In this document: piece after piece, positions 16,496 through 26,013 of the stretch
How the letters are laid out: the number at the start of each line of letters is the position of its first letter
Numbering within the stretch: position 1 is the stretch's first letter
Made by a program: the position numbers and the translations under genes
The notes under the pieces: generated by a model
What the model was told of the DNA's origin: nothing
The model's database searches: none
What the model saw: the letters and a program-made list of their open reading frames with translations, nothing else
Source of the DNA: Mangrovibrevibacter kandeliae
GTDB taxonomy: Bacteria; Pseudomonadota; Alphaproteobacteria; Rhizobiales; Rhizobiaceae
NCBI RefSeq assembly: GCF_024519155.1
Contig: NZ_JANIFJ010000001.1
Span: 992,001 to 1,056,000, forward strand
Direction of reading: 5' to 3'
DNA length: 64,000 nt

Positions 16496-17566
16496 CTAGA
16501 GCCCGCTGCGGCCGTCGTCGTTGCCGCCGCTTGGCGGCGGATAGTGGTGTCGTCCGCCGGAGGGGTCGACCACCGCCCAGCCACCGGCCCGCGTCGCCTC
16601 CGCGTAAAGAGGGCCGACCGGCACCTTGCCGTGGCCGCCGGGAATGTCGAGGACGTAGGCGGGCTGACAGAGGCCGGAATAGCGGCCCCGAAGCGCCCGC
16701 ATCAGCGCCTGGCCCTCGTCGATACCCGTGCGCAGATGGCTCGTCCCCGGCGCGAGGTCGCCCTGGTGCAGGTAGTACGGCTTGATGCGGTTCTCGACGA
16801 AGCAGCGCATCAGAGCGCCGAGCGTCGCAACGTCGTCGTTGACGCCCTTCAGCAGCACCGACTGGCTGACCATGGGAATGCCGGCATCGACCAGTCGGGC
16901 GACGGCCGCCCGGGCGGCCTCGGTTAACTCCCTCGGGTGGTTGGCGTGCAGGGCGACGAAGACGGCGCCGCCGAACCGCTTGAGGGCCGCGACTAGGCCT
17001 TCGTCGACCTTGGCCGGCTCCACGACCGGGACCCGCGTATGCAGCCTCAGGACCTTCACGTGCCCGATCTGCGCCAGCCGTGCGGCAATCGTGCCGAGCC
17101 GGCGCGGCGACAGCAGGAACGGATCGCCGCCGGTGACGACGACCTCCCAGATTTCGTCGTGGGCCGCGATATAGCCGAGCGCCGCGTCGAGCTCGGCCTC
17201 GGTCAGGCTGCCCGCGCCCTCCGGTCCCACCACCTCGCGGCGAAAGCAGAAGCGGCAATAGACCGGGCACACGTGCAGCGGCTTCAGGAGCACCCGGTCC
17301 GGGTAGCGGTGGACGATGCCGGGCAGGGGCGAATGCACCGCGTCGCCGATCGGGTCGGAACGCTCCTCGTCCTGCGTGTCCAGCTCTTCGGGGCGTGGCA
17401 CGAACTGGCGGCCGATCGGGTCGTCCGGGCTTTCGATCAGCGCCGCCATGTCGGCCGTGATGCCCACGGCGTAACGGGACGCGACATGCTCCAGCGCCGA
17501 CAGTGCCGTCTCGGGTGTCAGCCCCGCCGCGACGAGGTCGGCGGGGCTGCGCAGCGGCCGGTTCAC
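16496..17566 (-). CDS. epmB: EF-P (R)-beta-lysine pathway lysine 2,3-aminomutase
   Basis: 356 aa from a GTG at 17566 with GGGAGG upstream. The GTG overlaps the TGA of epmA (GTGA). Radical-SAM enzyme: C100-x3-C104-x2-C107 in LHVCPVYCRFCFRR, and a PLP lysine near K314 in GGHGKVPVGP. It isomerises (S)-alpha-lysine to (R)-beta-lysine, which EpmA attaches to elongation factor P. Length suits EpmB rather than the longer catabolic lysine aminomutases, and the epmA and efp neighbours settle the assignment. The end is Gly/Pro/Asp-rich and unremarkable. Confidence 0.93.
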   Translation of the reverse strand: MNRPLRSPADLVAAGLTPETALSALEHVASRYAVGITADMAALIESPDDPIGRQFVPRPEELDTQDEERSDPIGDAVHSPLPGIVHRYPDRVLLKPLHVCPVYCRFCFRREVVGPEGAGSLTEAELDAALGYIAAHDEIWEVVVTGGDPFLLSPRRLGTIAARLAQIGHVKVLRLHTRVPVVEPAKVDEGLVAALKRFGGAVFVALHANHPRELTEAARAAVARLVDAGIPMVSQSVLLKGVNDDVATLGALMRCFVENRIKPYYLHQGDLAPGTSHLRTGIDEGQALMRALRGRYSGLCQPAYVLDIPGGHGKVPVGPLYAEATRAGGWAVVDPSGGRHHYPPPSGGNDDGRSGL

Positions 17567-18615
17567 GCTGCGCCTCCCGCGACCGGAGTCCAGATCACGT
17601 CCTCGATGCGCGCCGCGCCGAGCGCCAGCATCGCGAGCCGGTCGAATCCGAGGGCGATGCCGCTCGCGGCCGGCATCGAGGCAAGCGCGGCAAGAAAGTC
17701 CTCGTCCAGCGGATAGCGCTCGCCATAGACGCGCTCCTTCTCGTCCATCTCCGCCTCGAAGCGGCGGCGCTGCTCGGCGGCGTCGGTGAGCTCGCCGAAG
17801 CCGTTGGCCAGTTCGACGCCGCAGGCGTAGAGCTCGAAGCGCTCGGCGACGCGGGGGTCGCGCCCGGAGCGGCGAGCGAGGGCGGCTTCGGCGACGGGGT
17901 AGTCGCACAGGATGGTCGCCCGGCCGATGCCGAGCGCCGGCTCGACCTTCTCGACCATCACCTTGGAGAAGAGATCCGCCCAGCCGTCGTCGGGCGCGGC
18001 GCGCAGCCCTTGCGACTGCATCGCGGCGCGCAGCGCCGCGGCGTCGGTGCCGCCGTCCCCATTCACGGTCGCAAGGAGGTCGATGCCGGCATGGCGATCG
18101 AAGGCCTCGGCGACGGTCAGCCGCTCGGGCGCCGCGCGCGGGTCGCAGGCGCGGCCGCGGAAGGCGAAACGCTCCGTGCCGGCGGTGTCGGCGGCGCGGC
18201 GCAGGAGGGTGGCGCAGTCTTCCATCAGCGCCTCGTAGCCCTCGTGAACCCGGTACCATTCGAGCATGGTGAACTCGGGATGGTGCAGGGCGCCGCGCTC
18301 CCGGTTGCGCCACACCGGCCCGAAGCTGAAGATCCGCGTCTCGCCGGCGGCGAGGAGCTTCTTGCAGGCGAACTCCGGCGAGGTGTGGAGGTAAAGCGTT
18401 TGGCCCATGGCATCGGGCAGCAGGGCCTGCGTTGCGAAGGCGGACAGATGCGCCTCGTTGCCGGGCGACACCTGCAGGGCGGCCGTCTCCACCTCGACGA
18501 AGTCCTGCGCCTCGAACCAGGCGCGCAGCGCTGCCTTCAGCCGGTTGCGGGCGAGGAGGCGCGGCCGGCGGTCGGCGTGAACGTGCGGGGCCCAGAAGGG
18601 GGAAGCTGAGGTCAT
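17563..18615 (-). CDS. epmA: elongation factor P--(R)-beta-lysine ligase
   Basis: 350 aa from the ATG at 18615. A class II lysyl-tRNA-synthetase-like catalytic core without the anticodon-binding domain. Motif 2 is in [27 protein letters not shown]; motif 3 is [17 protein letters not shown]. The domain content and length match EpmA (PoxA/GenX), which activates beta-lysine and transfers it to the conserved Lys of EF-P. It overlaps epmB by 4 bp and is divergent from efp, 117 bp away. Confidence 0.94.
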   Translation of the reverse strand: MTSASPFWAPHVHADRRPRLLARNRLKAALRAWFEAQDFVEVETAALQVSPGNEAHLSAFATQALLPDAMGQTLYLHTSPEFACKKLLAAGETRIFSFGPVWRNRERGALHHPEFTMLEWYRVHEGYEALMEDCATLLRRAADTAGTERFAFRGRACDPRAAPERLTVAEAFDRHAGIDLLATVNGDGGTDAAALRAAMQSQGLRAAPDDGWADLFSKVMVEKVEPALGIGRATILCDYPVAEAALARRSGRDPRVAERFELYACGVELANGFGELTDAAEQRRRFEAEMDEKERVYGERYPLDEDFLAALASMPAASGIALGFDRLAMLALGAARIEDVIWTPVAGGAA

Positions 18616-18732
18616 GCGGCAGGTCCGGATTCGCGCGAAGGTGCTGGCGAAGGCGCGAAAGATGGGTTAGGCCCGGTCCCCAAAAGGCGGTTCCGGCCGC
18701 TTCGTCAACATCGAAACGCAGGAAACACGCTC

Positions 18733-19305
18733 GTGGTGAAGGTGATCGCCAGCTCGCTCCGCAAAGGCAACGTCGTGGAGCGCGACGACGGCAAGCTCTA
18801 CGTCATTCTGTCGGCGGAGAACATCCACCCCGGCAAGGGCACGCCCGTGACCCAGCTTGACATGCGGCGCATCTCCGACGGCGTGAAGGTGTCCGACCGC
18901 TATCGCACGACCGAGCAGGTCGAGCGCGCCTATGTCGAGGAGCGCGAGCACACCTTCCTCTACAGCGACGGCGAGGGGTTCCACTTCATGAACCCGGAGA
19001 CCTTCGATCAGGTCGCCGTGCAGGAGAGCGTCGTCGGCGATGCCGCGCCCTACCTGCAGGAGAACATGCCGGTTCAGGTCGCGGTCCACAACGGCGTCGC
19101 GATCTCGATCGAGCTGCCGCAGCGCGCCACCTACGAGGTGGTTGAGACCGAGCCGACGACGAAGGGCCAGACCGCGTCGTCGTCCTACAAGCCGGCGATC
19201 CTGTCGAACGGGGTGAAGACCACCGTGCCGCCGCACATCAGTGCCGGCACCCGCGTCGTGGTGATGACCGCCGACGGCTCCTATGTGGAGCGCGCCAAGG
19301 ACTGA
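18733..19305 (+). CDS. efp: elongation factor P
   Basis: 190 aa, starting at GTG 18733 (a second GTG at 18736 would remove one residue). It relieves ribosome stalling at polyproline stretches. The KOW-like N-domain carries the modified lysine in HPGKGTP (K35). Domain II and the C-terminal OB domain ([25 protein letters not shown]) are present at normal length. The divergent epmA-epmB pair supplies the beta-lysyl modification, so this EF-P is of the lysylated type. Confidence 0.96.
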   Translation: MVKVIASSLRKGNVVERDDGKLYVILSAENIHPGKGTPVTQLDMRRISDGVKVSDRYRTTEQVERAYVEEREHTFLYSDGEGFHFMNPETFDQVAVQESVVGDAAPYLQENMPVQVAVHNGVAISIELPQRATYEVVETEPTTKGQTASSSYKPAILSNGVKTTVPPHISAGTRVVVMTADGSYVERAKD

Positions 19306-19316
19306 GCCCGCTCCGG

Positions 19317-19337
19317 CGCCGGCCGCTCCCGCCGGCG
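19317..19337. terminator. hairpin between efp and the GH15 gene
   Basis: CGCCGGC (19317-19323) and GCCGGCG (19331-19337) form a perfect 7-bp stem between two convergent genes. There is no T run, so an end-of-transcript role is only likely from position. Confidence 0.3.
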
Positions 19338-19393
19338 TCAATGCATTGCATTCCTCGCGCAGCGACCCGGAGCGCTGATCCCGCGACGGGCGG

Positions 19394-21277
19394 TCAGGTC
19401 AGCTCGAGCGCGGCTTCGGCCTTCCCGTCACAATGGTCGCCCTCGGATCGCTCGTCCGCCGGTCCCTTGCTGCGCACCAGGTTGAGCGCGGTGATGATGA
19501 GCCCGACATGGCTGAAGGCCTGGGGGAAGTTGCCGAGCTGCTCTTGGCCCTTCGGGTCATACTCCTCGGCGAGCAGCCCGACGTCGTTCTGCAGGACGCG
19601 CAGCCGCTCGAACAGGCGCGTCGCGTCCTCGTAGCGGCCGAGCTTGATCCAGGCATCCGCCAGCCAGAACGAGCAGGCGAGGAAGGCGCCTTCCTCCCCA
19701 TGCAGCCCGTCGTCGGTGTCGCCGGTGTCGTAGCGCAGCACGAAGCCGTCGCGCATCAGGTGCTTCTCGACCGCGTCGACCGTGCCGATCGCGCGCGGGT
19801 CGTCCGGCGGCAGGAAGCCGGTCAGAACGATGTGGAGCAGGCTCGCGTCGAGCGCCTTCGAGCCGTAGGACTGGGTGAAGCTGTTCAGCTCCGGGTCGAA
19901 GCCGTTGGCGCAGACGTCGGCATGGATCTCGTCGGCGACGATCCGAAGTTTCGCTGCGTCCTCGGCGCCGCTCTCGCTCGTCGAGAGCATCCGCGCCATG
20001 CGGTCGAACGCCACCCAGGCCATGACCTTCGAATGGACGAAGTGCCGGCTCTGGCCGCGCACCTCCCAGATGCCTTCGTCCGGCTGGCGCCAGACCTTCT
20101 TCAGGAACGGCACGATCGCCTCGGCCATGCCGGCGGTGCGTGGGTGCGGCGCGAGACCGCCGGCACGCGCCTGCGCCAGCATGTCGGCGACCTCGCCATA
20201 GACGTCGAGCTGGAACTGCGAGGCGGCACCGTTGCCGACCCGCACGGGGGCGGACTCGCGGAAGCCCTGCAGCCATGGCACCTCCCACTCCTGCAGCTGC
20301 CGTTCGCCGGCGACGCCGTACATGATCTGCATCTGCGCCGGGTCGCCGGCGATGGCCCGCATCAGCCAGTCGCGCCAGGCTTCGGCCTCCTCGTAGTAGC
20401 CGAGGTCCATGAAGGCCATCAGCGTCAGCGTCGCGTCACGCAGCCAGCAGTAGCGATAGTCCCAGTTGCGCACGCCGCCGATCGTCTCGGGCAGGGAGGT
20501 CGTCGCGGCGGCGACGATGCCGCCGGTCGGCCTGTAGGTGAGCGCCTTCAGCGTGATCAGCGAGCGCTTGACGTCCTCGGTGTAGGGACCGACGTCGGGG
20601 CAGCGCGCGGAGAAGCGCGTCCAGAAGGCCTCTGTGTCGGTGAGGGCGTGCTCCAGATCGGTGGCCGGAATCGGCGGCAGATTCGAGGCCTGGTGCGTCA
20701 GGCTGAAGATCAGCCGCTGGCCGGCCGCCACGCTGAACTGGCCGACGGTGTGGAGATCCTCGCCGTGCAGCTCGACCGGCGAGCGCAGCGTCATCAGGTC
20801 CGGGCCGGCGATGGCGGTGATCGTGTGATCGTCGACGCGGCTGACCCAGGGGATCGTCCGGCCGTAGTCGAAGCGCATGACGAGGTCGAAGTCGAACTCG
20901 ACGCTGCCGTGCTCTCCGACGACGATCCGCACGACATTGGCGAGACCGTCGTCCGGCGGCATGAAGTCGATGACCGTGGCGCAGCCCGTGCGCGTCTCGA
21001 AGGTCGTTTCGAGAATCAGCGTCCCGTCGCGATAGCCGCGGGTGACGTGAAAATCGTCACAGGGGCGGATCTGCCAGTAGCCCTGCTCGCGCGTGCCGAG
21101 CAGCGAGGCGAAGACGGCCGGAGAATCAAACCGGGGAAAGCAGAGCCAGTCGATCGAGCCGGCCCGCGAAATCAACGCCGCACTCTGGCAGTCGCCGATC
21201 AGCGCGTAGTCGTCGATGTGGCGTTTGCCCTGGCTGCGGCGGTTGATCAGCTCTGACATTGGCGTCCGACTCAGCAT
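19394..21277 (-). CDS. glycoside hydrolase family 15 protein (glucoamylase/trehalase-like)
   Basis: 627 aa from the ATG at 21277, which has GAGG at a proper distance. The N-terminal beta-sandwich opens IDDYALIGDCQSAALISRAG and SIDWLCFPRFDSPAVF, the standard start of bacterial GH15 proteins. The alpha/alpha-barrel includes GGVRNWDYRYCWLRDATLTL with catalytic-site Trp/Arg/Asp, and GLLAEEYDP, which holds a catalytic Glu. No signal peptide, so cytosolic. Such enzymes cleave alpha-glucosidic bonds and some act on trehalose; the substrate cannot be fixed here. It converges with efp. Confidence 0.9.
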   Translation of the reverse strand: MLSRTPMSELINRRSQGKRHIDDYALIGDCQSAALISRAGSIDWLCFPRFDSPAVFASLLGTREQGYWQIRPCDDFHVTRGYRDGTLILETTFETRTGCATVIDFMPPDDGLANVVRIVVGEHGSVEFDFDLVMRFDYGRTIPWVSRVDDHTITAIAGPDLMTLRSPVELHGEDLHTVGQFSVAAGQRLIFSLTHQASNLPPIPATDLEHALTDTEAFWTRFSARCPDVGPYTEDVKRSLITLKALTYRPTGGIVAAATTSLPETIGGVRNWDYRYCWLRDATLTLMAFMDLGYYEEAEAWRDWLMRAIAGDPAQMQIMYGVAGERQLQEWEVPWLQGFRESAPVRVGNGAASQFQLDVYGEVADMLAQARAGGLAPHPRTAGMAEAIVPFLKKVWRQPDEGIWEVRGQSRHFVHSKVMAWVAFDRMARMLSTSESGAEDAAKLRIVADEIHADVCANGFDPELNSFTQSYGSKALDASLLHIVLTGFLPPDDPRAIGTVDAVEKHLMRDGFVLRYDTGDTDDGLHGEEGAFLACSFWLADAWIKLGRYEDATRLFERLRVLQNDVGLLAEEYDPKGQEQLGNFPQAFSHVGLIITALNLVRSKGPADERSEGDHCDGKAEAALELT

Positions 21278-21603
21278 CGTATCGTCCTCCAAAGCACAGT
21301 CTCAAGAATGCAGAAGACGCTGTAGTGGCGCTTTCTGCTCGGTCGTCAGGGATCAGGGGGATGAAGTTCGTATGCTATACGAACACAGCCGAGGATACTG
21401 ACGAGGGACTGCTGCCTATGGGAACGGATAAGTTTGAATGAACTCTTACGAGCGGCGCGCGCTCGGCTCGGGGTGGGTCCCGTACCTAAGGAGTGCGGTG
21501 CAGCGGTCAAGGCGGCGCGGTGCCCACGCCGACCTGTGCTGCAGGCGCAGCCGGACGGCGGCATGCGGTGCCGCCCGCATCCGCACCGCGGTGCTTGGCG
21601 CGG
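21278..21603. other. 326-bp stretch without a gene
   Basis: Between the GH15 start and the glutaryl-CoA dehydrogenase stop. The part near 21340-21440 is less GC-rich than its surroundings and probably holds the GH15 promoter. I see no reliable frame, RNA fold or repeat. Confidence 0.5.
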
Positions 21604-22827
21604 TCAGCCGAAGGCCTGCAGCCCGGTCTGCGCCTTGCCGAGGATCAGCGCGTGGATGTCGTGCGTGCCCTCGTAGGTGTTCACCGTCTCGAGGTTCTGG
21701 GCGTGGCGCATCACGTGGTACTCGCCCATGATGCCGTTGCCGCCATGCATGTCGCGCGCGGTGCGGACGATCTCCAGCGCCTTGCCGCTGTTGTTGCGCT
21801 TGACGAGGCTGATCATCTCCGGGGCGAGCTTGCCCTCGTCGAACAGCCGGCCGACGCGCAACGCCGCCTGCAGGCCGAGCGCGATCTCGGTCTGCATGTC
21901 CGCGAGCTTCTTCTGGACGAGTTGCGTCGCGGCGAGCGGCCGGCCGAACTGCCGGCGTTCGAGGGTGTAGGTGCGCGCGCGGTGCCAGCAGTCCTCCGCC
22001 GCGCCCATGGTGCCCCAGGCGATGCCGTAGCGCGCCCGGTTGAGCGCCGAGAACGGCCCGCGCAGCCCGGTGACGTTCGGCAGCATGGCCGCCTCCGGCA
22101 CCACGACGCCGTCCATGACGATCTCGCCGGTGACCGAGGTGCGCAGCGACAGCTTGCCCTCGATCTTCGGTGCCGACAGGCCGGGCGTGCCTTTGTCGAG
22201 AATGAAGCCGCGCACCTTGCCGTCGTCCGGCGGGCCCGTGTCGACCACCTTCGCCCAGACCAGGAAGACGTCGGCGATCGGTGCGTTGGAGATCCACATC
22301 TTGCTGCCGGAAAGCCGCCAGCCGTCGGCCACGCGCTCGGCCCTCGTCGCCATGCCGGCCGGGTCGGAGCCCGCGTCGGGCTCGGTGAGGCCGAAGCAGC
22401 CGACCCATTCGCCGCGGGCGAGCTTCGGCAGATAGCGGCTGCGCTGCGCTTCGTCGCCGAACGCCCAGATCGGATACATCACCAGCGAGGACTGGACGCT
22501 CATCATCGAGCGGTAGCCGGAATCCACCGCCTCGACGGCCCGGTTGACGAGACCGTAGGCGACATAGGAGGCGCCGGCACAGCCGTAATGCTCGGGGAGG
22601 GTGACGCCGAGCAGGCCGAGCTCTCCCATGGCCTCGAACAGCGAGCGATCGCTGGTCTCGCGCGCGTAGGCGTCGACGACGCGCGGACGCAATGTCTCCT
22701 CCGCGAAGGCGCACGCCGTCTCATGGATCAGCCGCTCGTCCTCGCTCAGCTGGTCGTCCAGCCGGAACGGCTCGGCCCAGTCGAAAGCGGCAGGCGCCGG
22801 GTCGGGCACGGCATGGCGAGCGGACAT
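21604..22827 (-). CDS. gcdH: glutaryl-CoA dehydrogenase
   Basis: 407 aa. FAD enzyme of the acyl-CoA dehydrogenase superfamily that converts glutaryl-CoA to crotonyl-CoA in lysine, tryptophan and aromatic breakdown. Landmarks: [60 protein letters not shown], and the catalytic base in [17 protein letters not shown] (E386). The [10 protein letters not shown] and YGIAWG stretches are typical of the glutaryl-CoA subgroup rather than chain-length enzymes. Monocistronic as far as can be seen. Confidence 0.92.
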   Translation of the reverse strand: MSARHAVPDPAPAAFDWAEPFRLDDQLSEDERLIHETACAFAEETLRPRVVDAYARETSDRSLFEAMGELGLLGVTLPEHYGCAGASYVAYGLVNRAVEAVDSGYRSMMSVQSSLVMYPIWAFGDEAQRSRYLPKLARGEWVGCFGLTEPDAGSDPAGMATRAERVADGWRLSGSKMWISNAPIADVFLVWAKVVDTGPPDDGKVRGFILDKGTPGLSAPKIEGKLSLRTSVTGEIVMDGVVVPEAAMLPNVTGLRGPFSALNRARYGIAWGTMGAAEDCWHRARTYTLERRQFGRPLAATQLVQKKLADMQTEIALGLQAALRVGRLFDEGKLAPEMISLVKRNNSGKALEIVRTARDMHGGNGIMGEYHVMRHAQNLETVNTYEGTHDIHALILGKAQTGLQAFG

Positions 22828-23096
22828 GGTCGGTCTCCTCCCTGGCGGCGCCGGCCGGAACGCGCGTTCGGCCTGCCCGACGGGTTCGGACTTCGGCCGG
22901 TCGCGACGATGCCGGGCGCCATGGCCCGACCATAGCGGCGTTCACCTCTATCGGGAACGCGCGAGCCAGGGTTTGCTGATGACCCGCCCGTTCGAGACCG
23001 GGCCGGACACGGCATTCACCCCTCAGGCGAGGTGAGAAAACAGTGACACAAGTATCTGATTTATATGAAGTATTCTACTTGCTGGCAGCGCCTGTG

Positions 23097-24152
23097 TCAG
23101 TCGAAGCGCAGCTGCACCTTGACCGCCTGGCTGCGATCGCCCGCGATGGCGAAGGCCGTGCCGAGCTCGTCCAGCCCGATGCTGTGGGTGATGATCGGCC
23201 GCACGTCGATCGCGCCGCGGTCGATCAGGTCCACCGCCTCGGCGAACTCGGCATGAAACCGGTGGGTGCCGACGAATTCGATCTCCTTGCCGACGAGGGC
23301 ATTGATCGGCACAGGCTGGTTGCCGCTGACGCCGACCTGGACGATCCGGCCGAGGGGACGCACGCAGGCGATGGCCTGCGCGATGGCAGGCGCGGCGGCC
23401 GAGCATTCGAAGGCGACGTCGAAGCTGCCCTTGTCGGCGGTGTAGGCCTCCATCCGCTCCGGCTCGGCGGCGACGTTGACGGTCGTGGTCGCGCCCATTG
23501 CGCGGGCCACCGAAAGGGCGTGATCCTGGAGGTCGGTGACGACGATCTCGGCGGCACCGCGATGGCGGGCGACGGCGGTCGAGAGAGCACCGATCGGGCC
23601 GGCCCCGGTGACCAGCACGCGCTTGCCCTCGAGGTCGCCGGCGCGGTTTGCCGCGTGCAGGCAGACCGCCAGCGGCTCGGCGCATGCGCCTTCGGCGGGC
23701 GAGCGGTCGGCGCCGAGCGGCACGCACTGCGCGGCATCGACGGTGATGCGGTCGCGGAAGGCGCCCTGCTCGTGCGGCATCCGCATGGCCGAGCCGAAGA
23801 AGCGCATTTCGAGGCAGTGGTTCGGGTGGCCCTCGCGGCAGAAGCGGCAGTGGCCGCAGGGCCGGCTCGGGTTGATCGCGACGGTCTGGCCCACGGTGAG
23901 ACCGGTCACGCCGTTCCCGAGCATCGCCACGACGCCCGCCGCCTCGTGGCCGAGGATGATCGGCTCGCGCACCCGGATCGGGCCGAATCCGCCATCCTGG
24001 AAGTAGTGGAGGTCCGAGCCGCAGATGCCGCCGGCCTTCACCGCGACCTGCACCTCGCCCGGGCCGGGCGCGCGGACGGTGTCCGTCTCGAGCCGGAGGT
24101 CGCCCTGGCCATAGAGCCGGCAGACGCGGGTCTCGGTGATGGTGGTGCTCAT
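23097..24152 (-). CDS. zinc-dependent L-idonate 5-dehydrogenase-like medium-chain dehydrogenase
   Basis: 351 aa. Catalytic zinc ligands in GICGSDLHYF and LGHEAAGVV. The structural zinc site is C-x2-C-x2-C-x7-C in PCGHCRFCREGHPNHC. The NAD(P)-binding motif is VTGAGPIG. Sequence style matches IdnD, which oxidises L-idonate to 5-ketogluconate. It is the last gene of the minus-strand run GntR-dctP-dctQ-dctM, 10 bp after dctM, so it probably acts on the imported sugar acid. The 269 bp between it and gcdH show no gene. Confidence 0.85.
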   Translation of the reverse strand: MSTTITETRVCRLYGQGDLRLETDTVRAPGPGEVQVAVKAGGICGSDLHYFQDGGFGPIRVREPIILGHEAAGVVAMLGNGVTGLTVGQTVAINPSRPCGHCRFCREGHPNHCLEMRFFGSAMRMPHEQGAFRDRITVDAAQCVPLGADRSPAEGACAEPLAVCLHAANRAGDLEGKRVLVTGAGPIGALSTAVARHRGAAEIVVTDLQDHALSVARAMGATTTVNVAAEPERMEAYTADKGSFDVAFECSAAAPAIAQAIACVRPLGRIVQVGVSGNQPVPINALVGKEIEFVGTHRFHAEFAEAVDLIDRGAIDVRPIITHSIGLDELGTAFAIAGDRSQAVKVQLRFD

Positions 24153-24162
24153 GCGGATGCGC

Positions 24163-25440
24163 TCACTTGAAGAGGAGACCCGGCAGCCAGGTGGCGATAG
24201 GCGGCACGTAGGTCACGACGAACAGGATCAGGATGTTGCAGACGAGGAAGGGCGCGATCGCCTTGATCACCGGGGTCAGCGGCAGACGGGCGATGTTGGC
24301 GCACAGGAACAGGCAGACGCCGACGGGCGGCGTCGTCAGGCCGATCATCAGGTTGAGGACGACGACGATGGCAAAGTGCAGGGGGTCGACGCCGACCCCC
24401 TGCGCCAGCGTCAGCAGCGGCACGAACAGCACGATCAGCGCCGCGATCGTCTCCATGAACATGCCGACGATCAGCAGGAAGACGTTGATCAGCAGCAGCA
24501 CGACATACTTGTTGTCGGTCAGCGACAGGACGCCGTCCGCAATCGTCTGCGGAATGCGCTGCGAGACGAGGATCCAGCCGAAGACGTTGGCGAAGCCGAC
24601 GAGGGCGAGGATGCCGGCCGAGGCGATGGCCGAGTTGATCAGGATCGCCGGCACCTGGCGCAGCGGCAGTTCACGGTAGACGAAGGCGCCGACGACGAAG
24701 GCATAGGCCGAGGCGACGATCGCCGTCTCGGTCGGCGTCATGATCCCCCAGAGCAGGCTGCCGACGATGAGCGCGGTCATGAACAGCGCCCAAAAGGCGC
24801 CGAGGAAGCCGCGCGCCAGCTCGCCGAACCCTTCCCAGGGCTGGCGCGGGAAGGCACGTCGAACCGCCACCACATAGGTGGTCACCATCATCGCGAGGCC
24901 GAGGAGCACGCCGGGAATGGCGCCGGCGATGAACATCTGGCCGACCGAGATGCCCGACATCGAACCGACGATGATCATCGGTACCGAGGGCGGGATGATC
25001 GGCCCGACGGTGGAGGCCGCAGCCGTGAGGGCGGCGGAGAAGTCGGCGGGATAGCCGGCCTTGCGCATCCCGGGGATCATCACGGAGCCGATCGAGGCGG
25101 CGTCGGCGACGGCGGTGCCGGAAATGCCGCCGAACAGCATCGAGGCGGCGACGTTGGAGAGCCCGAGTCCGCCGCGCAGCCAGCCGACCATCGCGTTGGC
25201 GAGGCGCACGATTCGCTCGGTGATGCCGCCGTGGTTCATCAGGTTGCCGGCCAGGATGAAGCCCGGGATCGACAGGAGCACGAAGACGTCCATGCCGGCA
25301 TACATCTTCTGCGGGATGACCGCGAGCGGGAGCCCTGCCGCGAGGATGTAGGCGAGCGAGGCGAGCCCGAGCGTGACCGCGACCGGCACGCCGACGACGA
25401 GGCCGCCGGCGAAGACGCCGAGCAGGATGGCGAGGTTCAT
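24163..25440 (-). CDS. dctM: TRAP transporter large permease (DctM)
   Basis: 425 aa with about twelve hydrophobic helices. Family landmarks: ALLLG-like start (LAILLGVFAGGLVVGVPVAV), FVLLSIPGFILAGNLMNHGG, GGISGTAVADAASIGSVMIP, IIPPSVPMIIVG and LTTPPVGVCLF. It forms the sodium-driven transport channel in the inner membrane with DctQ. The ATG overlaps the DctQ stop as ATGA. Likely substrate is a hexuronate or aldonate, judged from the flanking uxuA, uxuB-like and idonate-type dehydrogenase genes. Confidence 0.93.
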   Translation of the reverse strand: MNLAILLGVFAGGLVVGVPVAVTLGLASLAYILAAGLPLAVIPQKMYAGMDVFVLLSIPGFILAGNLMNHGGITERIVRLANAMVGWLRGGLGLSNVAASMLFGGISGTAVADAASIGSVMIPGMRKAGYPADFSAALTAAASTVGPIIPPSVPMIIVGSMSGISVGQMFIAGAIPGVLLGLAMMVTTYVVAVRRAFPRQPWEGFGELARGFLGAFWALFMTALIVGSLLWGIMTPTETAIVASAYAFVVGAFVYRELPLRQVPAILINSAIASAGILALVGFANVFGWILVSQRIPQTIADGVLSLTDNKYVVLLLINVFLLIVGMFMETIAALIVLFVPLLTLAQGVGVDPLHFAIVVVLNLMIGLTTPPVGVCLFLCANIARLPLTPVIKAIAPFLVCNILILFVVTYVPPIATWLPGLLFK

Positions 25441-25943
25441 TCTTGCTTCTCGGGGTTGAGGCGCGGCAGCCCGTCGCTCTGGCCGGCCAGCATCGAAACG
25501 ACGCGCAGGAGCGCGAAGAGCATCAGGACGGCGAGGAGCACGAGGATGGAGACGTAGATCCAGTCCATCGGCAGCCGCAGGACCGGGGAGGTCTGGCGCG
25601 CGCCGATCGAGGCGTAGAACCAGGCCGGATAGAGGAGGACGGCACAGAAGGCGGTGACGAGGGCGGCCGAGACCAGCCGCAGCATCCATGGCCCGCGGCC
25701 CGGCATCGCCTCGCAGAAGAGGTCGACATTGACGAGGTCGCCCGAGCGCAGCGACAGGCCGGTGCCGAAGGCGACCATCCAGAGCATGGCGAAGCGCGTC
25801 AGCTCCTCGGTCCACGGCGGCGAGGCGTTCAGGATGGAGCGCCCGACCACCTGGACGAGGACCGAGCCGATCAGGACGGCGAACCCGACTCCCGTCCCGA
25901 CGCGACAGATCGCGACGAAGGCATCCTCAAGCTTGCGGATCAT
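25437..25943 (-). CDS. dctQ: TRAP transporter small permease (DctQ)
   Basis: 168 aa, four predicted membrane helices. PPWTEELTRFAMLWMVAFGTGL is the conserved DctQ helix 2 region. Small partner of the DctM channel; 4-bp overlap with dctM. It is separated from dctP by 70 bp that contain a stable hairpin (25971-25997). Confidence 0.93.
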   Translation of the reverse strand: MIRKLEDAFVAICRVGTGVGFAVLIGSVLVQVVGRSILNASPPWTEELTRFAMLWMVAFGTGLSLRSGDLVNVDLFCEAMPGRGPWMLRLVSAALVTAFCAVLLYPAWFYASIGARQTSPVLRLPMDWIYVSILVLLAVLMLFALLRVVSMLAGQSDGLPRLNPEKQE

Positions 25944-25970
25944 CCGGTCCTCCGGTTCAGCAAAGGGCGC

Positions 25971-25997
25971 CGCGGCGCGCCGGATCGACGCGCCGCG
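25971..25997 (-). other. intercistronic GC hairpin between dctP and dctQ
   Basis: CGCGGCGCG (25971-25979) pairs exactly with CGCGCCGCG (25989-25997) around a 9-base loop. Its position after the binding-protein stop and before the permease start suggests it slows 3' decay or partly terminates, so that more DctP than DctQM is made. Confidence 0.6.
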
Positions 25998-26013
25998 ATG
26001 CCATGTCGGCGGC

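Noticed and set aside
16496-18313. 605-codon frame covering epmB and part of epmA
   Set aside because: Only the part after the GTG at 17566 matches EpmB; the rest is the out-of-frame shadow of epmA.
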